Shown here piece by piece: positions 18,453-25,128 of a stretch of DNA of 40,544 bases. A model generated the notes under the pieces. It saw only the letters and a program-made list of their open reading frames with translations, did not search any database and was not told the DNA's origin. The position numbers and the translations under genes are program-made. Each line of letters opens with the position of its first letter. The stretch's first letter is position 1. The stretch is from Aquisalimonas sp. (GTDB lineage: Bacteria; Pseudomonadota; Gammaproteobacteria; Nitrococcales; Aquisalimonadaceae): NCBI RefSeq assembly GCF_007120195.1, contig NZ_SKOG01000009.1, positions 1 through 40,544 of the forward strand. The letters are read 5' to 3'.

Positions 18453-19204
18453 GCGCGCGCACCGCACTGGCGCTGAAGGGCGTGACCAAGAATTTCGGGC
18501 GCGCGGAGATCATCCGTGGCGTGGATCTGGAAATTCGCGAGAACGAGCGGCATGTCGTGATTGGCCCGAACGGGGCCGGCAAGTCGACGCTATTCCACCT
18601 GATCAGCGGCCGGCTACAGGCCAGTTCCGGTTCCATCCAGCTGTTCGGTCGCGAGATCGATGGTCTGCCACCCCACCGGATTAACCGCATGGGGCTGAGT
18701 CGCAGTTTCCAGGTCACCAATCTGTTCCAGAACATGACGGTCATGGAGAACCTGCGCTGTGCCCTGCTGTGGTCGCAGGGCCACAAGTACGCGTTCTGGA
18801 AACGGGTGACGTCGCAGCAGGGGGTGACACAACGCGCCGAAGAGCTCCTGGAGCGCCTCCACCTTAGTGAGAAGCGTGACGTGCCCGCGTCGCTGCTGAG
18901 CTATGCCGAGCAACGGGCCTTGGAGATCGGCGCCACCATTGCGTCGGGCGCGCAGGTGCTGCTGCTCGACGAGCCTACCGCAGGCATGAGCCGTACGGAG
19001 GCGGACGACATGGTGGAGCTCATCCGCGAGATCACCACCGACTGCACGCTTGTCCTCGTGGAGCACGACTTGGGGGTGGTCTTCAATCTGGCTGATAGGA
19101 TTTCGGTGCTGGTTTACGGCGAGATCATCGCCAGCGACACCCCGGAGGCAGTGCGCGCCAACGCTGCCGTGCAGGAAGCCTATCTCGGCACGGAGGCGCA
19201 TTGA
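18449..19204 (+). CDS. livG: Liv-type ABC transporter, ATPase LivG
   Basis: This 251-aa cytoplasmic ATPase pairs with LivF. Walker A GPNGAGKST and Walker B VLLLDEP with catalytic Glu are intact, and the H-loop His is present (VEHD). The signature is LSYAEQ (residues 150-155): Ala153 replaces the near-invariant Gly of LSGGQ and of the LivG form LSYGQ/LAYGQ. The frame is open upstream, but the ATG at 18449 overlaps the livM stop and starts the domain correctly. It ends in a TGATG overlap with livF. See the finding on a degenerate ATP site. Confidence 0.92.
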   Translation: MSARTALALKGVTKNFGRAEIIRGVDLEIRENERHVVIGPNGAGKSTLFHLISGRLQASSGSIQLFGREIDGLPPHRINRMGLSRSFQVTNLFQNMTVMENLRCALLWSQGHKYAFWKRVTSQQGVTQRAEELLERLHLSEKRDVPASLLSYAEQRALEIGATIASGAQVLLLDEPTAGMSRTEADDMVELIREITTDCTLVLVEHDLGVVFNLADRISVLVYGEIIASDTPEAVRANAAVQEAYLGTEAH

Positions 19205-19902
19205 TGCTGAAAACACACGATCTGCATGCCTACTACGGCAAGTCGCACGTGCTGCGTGGCGTGTCCATGGAAGTTCGGGGCGGTGAGATTGTCAGCCTCG
19301 TCGGGCGCAACGGTGTTGGGCGATCGACCCTGTGCAAAGCCGTTATGGGCCTGGTGGCGCCCGTGGGCAAGGTGCAACTGGAGGGTCAACAAATCGGCGG
19401 TAAAGCTCCTCACCAGATTGCCCGCCTGGGGTTGGGCTATGTGCCGGAGGACCGTGCCATCTTCCCCGGGTTGACGGTTGGCGAGAATCTCGAGCTGGGC
19501 ATAAAGAATCGTGGCCGCCAAGCCAGCCGCTGGGGTTACAAGGAGGTGTTCCAGCGCTTCCCGCGCCTCGAGGAGCGCCGGGATACACCGGGCGAAGCAC
19601 TCTCGGGGGGCGAGCAGCAAATGCTCACTATGGCGCGCACGCTGCTGGGAAACCCCAAGTGCATCATGGTGGACGAGCCCACCGAGGGGTTGGCGCCGCG
19701 GGTGGTCGCCGAGATTGCCGATCTGCTCGAGGAAATCGCCAGCGAGGGGATTGCCGTGCTCCTGGTGGAACAAAAACTGAACATCGCACGCAAGATCTCC
19801 CACCGCATGTACGTCATGGGGGATGGGCGAATCGTGTTTGACGGCACGCCTCAGCAGCTGGATGATGCCCCGGAGGTTCGCAAGGAGTGGCTGGAAGTCT
19901 AG
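19204..19902 (+). CDS. livF: Liv-type ABC transporter, ATPase LivF with Walker A Lys-to-Arg change
   Basis: This 232-aa ATPase is the partner of LivG. Walker A reads GRNGVGRST (residues 34-42), so the catalytic Lys is Arg40 (CGA at 19321-19323). The signature ALSGGEQQ is intact, Walker B is CIMVDEP, and the H-loop position is Gln (VEQK), as commonly in LivF. The ATG at 19204 (TGATG with the livG stop) is preferred to the TTG at 19201. The TAG stop (19900-19902) lies within the CTAG end of the 168-bp repeat, so the repeat abuts or supplies the stop. Confidence 0.92.
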   Translation: MLKTHDLHAYYGKSHVLRGVSMEVRGGEIVSLVGRNGVGRSTLCKAVMGLVAPVGKVQLEGQQIGGKAPHQIARLGLGYVPEDRAIFPGLTVGENLELGIKNRGRQASRWGYKEVFQRFPRLEERRDTPGEALSGGEQQMLTMARTLLGNPKCIMVDEPTEGLAPRVVAEIADLLEEIASEGIAVLLVEQKLNIARKISHRMYVMGDGRIVFDGTPQQLDDAPEVRKEWLEV

Positions 19903-20066
19903 TGTCCTGTCCCGTAAAGACGTTGCGAAAATTGGCGTGGATCCTGACGGTTCCTGGCAAGGCGCGCCGACGAGGCGTAGCGGGGACTACGGCGAGGAGG
20001 CGCAACGCCGTCAGGGGCCGTCAGGGCCGCGACAATCGTAACGTTATTTGCGGGAGAGGACACTAG
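19899..20066. mobile_element. 168-bp MITE-like element, copy 2
   Basis: This is the second copy, inverted relative to that at 10801-10968, with the same length and only 4 differences by eye (including C to G in the right terminal repeat, giving GGGAGAGGA). It has CTAG at both ends and 16-bp terminal repeats with that one mismatch. The left CTAG contains the livF stop, and the last G is the first base of the GTG start of the next gene. It therefore fills the whole intergenic space. Confidence 0.88.
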
Positions 20067-20587
20067 TGTCCCGCTGGCGCTATTACTTTGCCTACGGTTC
20101 CAACATGCTCCCGGCGCGCCTGCGCGAGCGCACGCCCTCGGCAGCCTGTCTTGGCGCAGCGTGCCTGCCGGGGCACCGGCTGGCGTTCAACCACGTCAGT
20201 CGCGGCGATGGGTCCGCGAAATGCAACATTGCCGCCACGCAGGCCGGTGGGGACAGGGTCTGGGGGGTAGTCTATTCCTTGCCGGTGAAGGAGCAGCCGG
20301 TGCTCGACCGCGCCGAAAGCCTGGGGAGTGGGTACCTGATCGAGAACCGCCGCGTTGAGATGGGGGGCGACCGGGTGGATGTCTTTTGTTACGTGGCGGT
20401 ACCCGGGACGCTCGATGATCGCGCGCGGCCGTTTTGGTGGTATCGTGATATCGTCCTGGCAGGGGCCAGGCAGCATTGTTTCCCGGAGTCGTACATACAC
20501 GCCATCGCGCGGGAGGTGGCCATAGACGACCCGGATGCACGACGCGCTGCCCACCACCGTAAACTCCTGCAGCTCGCACAACACTGA
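20066..20587 (+). CDS. Gamma-glutamylcyclotransferase-like protein
   Basis: The 173-aa protein has a GGCT/AIG2-like fold. The substrate loop YYFAYGSNM is at residues 6-14. The candidate catalytic acid is Glu84 (RAESLGSGY), matching the QEG position of human GGCT. Family members release 5-oxoproline from gamma-glutamyl compounds; the substrate here is not known. The frame continues upstream into the repeat, but the GTG at 20066, preceded by GGGAGAGGA inside the repeat, is the sensible start because homology begins at RYYFAYGSNM. Expression therefore depends on repeat-derived sequence. Confidence 0.82.
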   Translation: MSRWRYYFAYGSNMLPARLRERTPSAACLGAACLPGHRLAFNHVSRGDGSAKCNIAATQAGGDRVWGVVYSLPVKEQPVLDRAESLGSGYLIENRRVEMGGDRVDVFCYVAVPGTLDDRARPFWWYRDIVLAGARQHCFPESYIHAIAREVAIDDPDARRAAHHRKLLQLAQH

Positions 20588-20597
20588 GAACTAGTTC

Positions 20598-20614
20598 ACG
20601 TCGCTTGGCGACGT
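20598..20614 (+). terminator. Small hairpin after the GGCT-like gene
   Basis: ACGTCGC-TTG-GCGACGT forms a perfect 7-bp stem with a 3-nt loop, followed by TCTT. It could be a weak terminator, but the T run is poor. Confidence 0.35.
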
Positions 20615-20659
20615 TCTTAGGCAATCTGCCGTAGAACGTTACCTTGATCGAGGGTGGTC

Positions 20660-22639
20660 ATGCCGCGGACCTTCGTCCTACTGCTTACGTGTTGTCTGTC
20701 CGTGGTGCAGACGGCGGCCGCGACCGATCGCCTGGAAGCGCAACGCGCGCTGTTCCAGCAGGCCCACGAGCGCATCCAGCAGGGTGCCACTGTCGATATC
20801 GACCAGCTGCGCGGACGCCTGCAGGGCTATCCCCTGCTCGCATACCTTGAGTACGCCTATCTGTTGCGCGATACCAGCCGGCTGGACAGCGAACAGGTGG
20901 ATGCCTTCCTGCATGCGTATGGCGATCTGCCCATAGCGCAAAGCTTTCACGGTCAATGGTTGCACGAACTTGGCGCGCGGGAGGACTGGGAGGCCTACCT
21001 GGATGTGCATAGGGGTGGGGGTAGTGCGACGCTGCAATGTTACGGTCTTCAGGCGCGACAGGGCATTGGCGATGTCGATGAGCAGTGGTTGCGCGAGGCG
21101 CGTCGCCTCTGGCTGGTCGGGCACTCCCAGCCGTCGGCCTGCGACCCGGTGTTCTCCGAGCTCTACGCCCGTGATGCGCTCAGTGCCGAGCAGCGCTGGG
21201 AGCGCATCACACGTAGCATGTATGCCGGCAACTCCGGGCTCGCGCGCGCCCTGCGGCGCCGGCTGGCCGATGATGACCGCCAATGGCTTGATGAGTGGTT
21301 GCGTCTGAACCGGGATCCCGCGGCAGCGCTGGCAAATCCGACCTTTGACCTGGAGACGCGCCGGGGGCGCCAGCTTGTTCGTTACGGCCTGCGCATGCTG
21401 GCGCGCACGGATCGGGAGCTCGCCCGCGAACGGCTCGCGGCGTTGAGCAGCGTTGGCGTCGTGGCTCTTGAGGCCACGGTCGAATTGCAGCGGGAAATCG
21501 CGCTGCGTGCCGCCTACTCGCGTGATGCACGGGCGCTGCAATGGCTGGATGACTTGCCCGAGGCCGCTGTTAACGACGATGTGCGCCAATGGAGCGCACG
21601 GGTGGCGGTCGGTCAGCAGGACTGGCCCCGCGTTGTGAGCGCGGTCTGGGACCTTCCGGGTGGCACCCGCGAGCGCTCCGAGTGGCAGTACTGGCGGGCC
21701 CATGCCCTCTGGCAGACGGGCGCCCGTGACCGTGCCAAGGAGCTGCTCACGCGGCTCGCCGGCGAGCGAAACTACTACGGTTTCCTCGCCGCTGACGCCC
21801 TTGGCCTGCCCTATGCCATGAACGATCGGCAGCCGCGGGCGGATGCCGCGGCCCAGGATGCACTGGCGGATGGCCCGGGTATGCGACGCGCCAGGGAGCT
21901 TCTCCAGGTCGGACTGGTGACGCAAGCGCGCCGCGAGTGGGAAGCCGCGCTTGCTGGCACCGATGCCGAGACCCGTGGCCAGGCGGCCATGCTCGCCCTG
22001 CGTTGGGGTTGGTATGACCGCGCTATCCATGGGGCTAACCGTGCGGGCCTGCACGACGCCTTGGCCCTGCGATTTCCCACCGCGTTCCGGGACGTGCTCG
22101 AGCGGGCGGCCGCAGAGACCGGCGTCGATCCGGCACTGGTGTTCGCTGTTGCGCGCAAGGAAAGCGCCTTTTCTCCGGACGCGCGCTCGCGGGTGGGGGC
22201 GTTGGGGCTGATGCAGGTCATGCCCGCGACCGGGAGGCGTGTTGCCGATGCCCTGCGGCTGTCGGCGGACTCCGGGGCGCTGGATCTCGCGGAGCCTACG
22301 GTCAATGCGCGCCTCGGCAGCGCCTACCTGGCCGACATGCTGGAGCGGTTCGACGGCAATATCATTCTCGCCGCAGCGGCGTACAACGCCGGCCCCGAGC
22401 GCGCCAAGGACTGGATGGAGCGTCACCCCGGGCAGCCCGCCGCGGTCTGGGTGGAGAACATCACCTTCGGCGAGACTCGGGATTACGTAAAAAGCGTGCT
22501 GGCATTCCGTGCGGTGTTCGACTGGCAGCTGCACGGCGAGGCACGGCGCCTGGCGACGGTCATGCCCATTATGCCCGGCCTGGGGGCCGACGAGCTTGCG
22601 TTTCATCACACAATTGACGCCTTCGCGGCGCCTGAATAG
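20660..22639 (+). CDS. slt: Soluble lytic murein transglycosylase
   Basis: This periplasmic Slt70-type enzyme cleaves the MurNAc-GlcNAc bond with formation of 1,6-anhydroMurNAc. A signal peptide (to about TAAA-TD) is followed by the long alpha-superhelical U domain, a linker and the C-terminal lysozyme-like domain. The catalytic residue is Glu501 in ARKESAFSPDARS. GALGLMQVMPATG and AAAAYNAGP follow, as expected. At 659 aa it has normal length. The ATG at 20660 with GAGGG upstream is preferred to the GTG at 20654. anmK, which phosphorylates anhydroMurNAc produced by such enzymes, is also in the window but distant. Confidence 0.94.
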   Translation: MPRTFVLLLTCCLSVVQTAAATDRLEAQRALFQQAHERIQQGATVDIDQLRGRLQGYPLLAYLEYAYLLRDTSRLDSEQVDAFLHAYGDLPIAQSFHGQWLHELGAREDWEAYLDVHRGGGSATLQCYGLQARQGIGDVDEQWLREARRLWLVGHSQPSACDPVFSELYARDALSAEQRWERITRSMYAGNSGLARALRRRLADDDRQWLDEWLRLNRDPAAALANPTFDLETRRGRQLVRYGLRMLARTDRELARERLAALSSVGVVALEATVELQREIALRAAYSRDARALQWLDDLPEAAVNDDVRQWSARVAVGQQDWPRVVSAVWDLPGGTRERSEWQYWRAHALWQTGARDRAKELLTRLAGERNYYGFLAADALGLPYAMNDRQPRADAAAQDALADGPGMRRARELLQVGLVTQARREWEAALAGTDAETRGQAAMLALRWGWYDRAIHGANRAGLHDALALRFPTAFRDVLERAAAETGVDPALVFAVARKESAFSPDARSRVGALGLMQVMPATGRRVADALRLSADSGALDLAEPTVNARLGSAYLADMLERFDGNIILAAAAYNAGPERAKDWMERHPGQPAAVWVENITFGETRDYVKSVLAFRAVFDWQLHGEARRLATVMPIMPGLGADELAFHHTIDAFAAPE

Positions 22640-22849
22640 TCGCATTGGAGTCCCGGCCCTTACCCCCGGCAACGGCGTGAGGCCAGCCCAGCCGCTGGTT
22701 TTGAATGCGCGCCATCGCGGGCATCACGGCCTGCTGGCTGCGCGCCTCTTGTCTTGCGTCTTTGACGCGGGCCGTTGAGAATGTGCGGCGGCTCACCTCC
22801 CTCGCCGGGTGGTTTACACCGCTCGCACTTGCAGCACCGGAGGCAATGG

Positions 22850-23050
22850 ATGTCCCCTGCGTCGTATCCGCAATCGCCGTGCGTGGGTCTGTGTCAGATG
22901 GACGGGCAGCGGCGGTTTTGTCTTGGTTGTGGCCGCACGTTGGGCGAAATCGCCAACTGGTCGCGCATGGGTGTTGACGACAAGCGTGCCGTGCTGCAGC
23001 GCCTCGGGCAGGTCGCTGTCGTGGACCCCGCGCGGCACAGGGCGGAGTGA
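22850..23050 (+). CDS. DUF1289 small cysteine protein
   Basis: This 66-aa protein has four cysteines in the DUF1289 pattern: CVGLC (Cys11, Cys15) and FCLGCGRT (Cys24, Cys27), followed by EIANWSRM. It is probably a small metal- or Fe-S-binding protein; the function is unknown. The frame opens at 22775, but the ATG at 22850 is preceded by GGAGG at good spacing and starts just before SPCVGLC. The preceding 210 bp after slt hold nothing recognisable. The adenosyltransferase gene follows after 12 bp. Confidence 0.85.
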   Translation: MSPASYPQSPCVGLCQMDGQRRFCLGCGRTLGEIANWSRMGVDDKRAVLQRLGQVAVVDPARHRAE

Positions 23051-23062
23051 GTGGAGGCCGCC

Positions 23063-23626
23063 ATGGTCAAACTGACACGGATCTATACGCGCACGGGGGA
23101 TGGAGGCGAGACGGGGCTCGGCGACGGCTCCCGGGTGCCGAAACACGGTCAACGGGTGACCGCCTACGGCGCGGTGGACGAGGTCAATGCTGTGGTCGGC
23201 GTCGCCCGGCTGCATGCGGTATCGCCCGTCGCCGCCGATCTGGAACGGATCCAGAACGACCTCTTCGATGTGGGCGCGGATCTGTGTACCCCGGCGGTGG
23301 CGGAGCCGAAATTTCCCCCACTGCGGGTGAGCGAGCCGCAGGTGCACTGGCTGGAACAGCGCATCGATGCGCTGAACGCGGAGCTGTCGAAGCTTGCCTC
23401 GTTCGTCCTTCCCGGGGGCACGGCCGCTGCTGCGCATCTACACCATGCGCGCACCGTGGCGCGTCGGGCAGAGCGGGACATCACCGCTTTGGCGGCCTGC
23501 GACACGGTGAATCCGGCCGCCCTGCAGTACATGAACCGTCTTTCGGACTACTTCTTTGTCGCCGCCCGGTTCGCCAACGCGCAAGCCGACGGTGATGTCC
23601 TCTGGGTGCCGGGCAAGAACCGTTAG
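23063..23626 (+). CDS. Cob(I)alamin adenosyltransferase, PduO type
   Basis: The enzyme transfers the adenosyl group of ATP to cob(I)alamin or cob(I)yrinate diamide. At 187 aa it has the PduO/MMAB trimer fold. The ATP-binding N-terminus is TRTGDGGETGLGDGSRVPK, then AYGAVDEVNAVVG, and the conserved RRAERD and NRLSDYFFVAAR near the end. The ATG at 23063 is chosen because GTGGAGG, 5-6 nt upstream, is a good ribosome-binding site; the GTG at 23051 is part of it. It is likely co-transcribed with the DUF1289 gene. No other cobalamin gene is close. Confidence 0.92.
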   Translation: MVKLTRIYTRTGDGGETGLGDGSRVPKHGQRVTAYGAVDEVNAVVGVARLHAVSPVAADLERIQNDLFDVGADLCTPAVAEPKFPPLRVSEPQVHWLEQRIDALNAELSKLASFVLPGGTAAAAHLHHARTVARRAERDITALAACDTVNPAALQYMNRLSDYFFVAARFANAQADGDVLWVPGKNR

Positions 23627-23658
23627 CCGCCTCCGTCCCGGCCATGGGAGCCCCAAGG

Positions 23659-23697
23659 CTAATGTCCTGTAACCGAATTTCGGTCACAGGACATTAG
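23659..23697. repeat. 39-bp near-perfect palindrome, second minimal repeat copy
   Basis: The sequence runs from CTAATGTCCTGTAACCGAA to TTCGGTCACAGGACATTAG. It has the same 39-bp length and centre as the copy at 2987-3025. The CTAG ends have become CTAA/TTAG symmetrically, and there is one internal A/C mismatch. It lies between convergent genes, and the TAA stop of the minus-strand barrel gene (23694-23696) is inside its right end. Confidence 0.82.
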
Positions 23698-24278
23698 AAA
23701 CGGACGTTCACGCCGGCGGTGGCCATACCCATTCGATCAAGGTCCACATTTACCGCTTCCCCATCCGCCCCCTGGGGCTCCGTACGCAGGCGGGTGAACA
23801 ACTGCCGCACCCCCAGCTCCACTTCCACGCGCGGCGTGATCTCCACGATTACACCGGCCTGCAGGGTCAGCGCCGGCATGGTGTCCTGGGCGTTATCCCC
23901 GTTCCAGCTCAGCGAGACGGCGCCGGCGCCGACACCCCCAAACAGAAGCACTTGGGGGGTCATGCGCAAGAGGTAATCGGCGTTGACAGTTAATGATGTG
24001 ACGAAGTAATCATTGGCGGGAATGATGGTCCACTGACCGTACAGGCGATTGTCCGGGCGAATCAGCCCCACACGCACGTGCGCCGCGATCTCGTCCTCCC
24101 TGTTCACGTCGAGGGCATTGCGGTCGTCACTGTCGAAGTGAAGCCGGTGCACTCCGGCGCCGAGCCCGATAAACGATTCGTCCGCGGCAGACGCCAACCC
24201 CGGAAATACCAACAGCACGATGACGAGCGCCGCCAGCGGCCGGTGAACCAACCAATGGAGCTTCCTTATCATCTGCAT
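23694..24278 (-). CDS. Outer-membrane beta-barrel protein (small, OmpA/OmpW-like size)
   Basis: The 194-aa protein has a signal peptide (ALVIVLLVFPGLASA-AD). Alternating strands rich in aromatic and glycine residues follow, and the C-terminal Phe of AGVNVRF is the barrel-assembly signal. Its tail and overall layout resemble the upstream gene (AGVNFRF), suggesting a tandem duplication with strong divergence. Cargo or function is unknown. GGAGG lies 7 nt before the ATG. The two genes are 15 bp apart. The stop codon is inside the 39-bp palindrome. Confidence 0.75.
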   Translation of the reverse strand: MQMIRKLHWLVHRPLAALVIVLLVFPGLASAADESFIGLGAGVHRLHFDSDDRNALDVNREDEIAAHVRVGLIRPDNRLYGQWTIIPANDYFVTSLTVNADYLLRMTPQVLLFGGVGAGAVSLSWNGDNAQDTMPALTLQAGVIVEITPRVEVELGVRQLFTRLRTEPQGADGEAVNVDLDRMGMATAGVNVRF

Positions 24279-24293
24279 AATCCTGCCTCCGCC

Positions 24294-24914
24294 TCAGAAC
24301 CGGAAGTTCACCCCTGCATGCACCATGCGAATGTTTCGTACGCGCACCTTGCCACCGACGTCGTTGGCGCGGAAACGCCGGCTGAATTCCGTGTGCAGGT
24401 AGCGATAACCGATTTCCACCTGCACCATTTCCGTGACCTCGATCAAGCCGCCCGCGCGGGCACCGACGACCGGGCTGCCATCCTGCTCGCCGCGGACCCC
24501 GAAATCCTCGCCCCCATCGAAGGGATCGTTACTGTTCCATTCCAGGAGTCCGTACCCGGCCACAACACCGACAAAGCCAGAGAACAGATCGCCGCCGGCG
24601 ATGAGGTAGTCCAGGGAGGCCATTCCGAGCCACAGCTCTCCCTCATCATAGTTGGTCCGCGCAAGTTCCACGTCGTAGCGTGCGGGTCGCCCCGTGCGCC
24701 CGAAGCGCAGCATCAAGCCGTTGCTTAGGGTGTTGACGTTGTCACCGGCGCTGTCTTCGGCGCGCATGCGCGACTGGGCGGTGAAACCGGCAATGCCGGA
24801 GTACATTCGCCGGTCCACCTCCAGGGCCGCCGCGCGGCCATCAGCGGTGCCCGTGACCGGGAGGAACAGGCCGGCCGTGCACACGGCCAGGAGAATGCAA
24901 CGGAGCTTTCCCAT
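24294..24914 (-). CDS. Outer-membrane beta-barrel protein, tandem relative
   Basis: This 206-aa protein has an N-terminal signal peptide (ILLAVCTAGLFLPVTGTADG). Repeated amphipathic strands and the ending HAGVNFRF mark a small outer-membrane barrel. VQVEIGYRYLHTEFSRRF resembles OmpA-like and opacity-type barrels. The ATG at 24914 is preferred to 24932 because AAAGGA lies about 6 nt upstream of it. The 214 bp behind it (to 25129) hold the promoter but no clear motif. Function is unknown. Confidence 0.72.
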   Translation of the reverse strand: MGKLRCILLAVCTAGLFLPVTGTADGRAAALEVDRRMYSGIAGFTAQSRMRAEDSAGDNVNTLSNGLMLRFGRTGRPARYDVELARTNYDEGELWLGMASLDYLIAGGDLFSGFVGVVAGYGLLEWNSNDPFDGGEDFGVRGEQDGSPVVGARAGGLIEVTEMVQVEIGYRYLHTEFSRRFRANDVGGKVRVRNIRMVHAGVNFRF

Positions 24915-25128
24915 AGACATTCCTTTAGGCACACGGGGGACGCCGTGCCGTCGTTCCGGCCATCATGCCAGTCATGTAGGCCGAACAGCCAATGGATCCT
25001 TCTGGCTGCGCCCGCCGGAAACGGTATTGCCGGCGTTCGTGACCTTGACCGGGGGTCATGCGGTTCGCCCCATTGCCGGAGGGCGAGTCGACGCCAACGG
25101 CGATGATGGCGTCCGCGATAGAGTGTCG

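Noticed and set aside
16138-18467. Two long minus-strand open frames (348 and 452 codons)
   Set aside because: Antisense of livH and livM; His/Gln/Glu-rich composition is what reversed membrane-protein codons produce.
20678-22672. Minus-strand open frame of 664 codons
   Set aside because: Antisense shadow of slt, whose plus-strand frame has signal peptide, catalytic Glu and all transglycosylase motifs.
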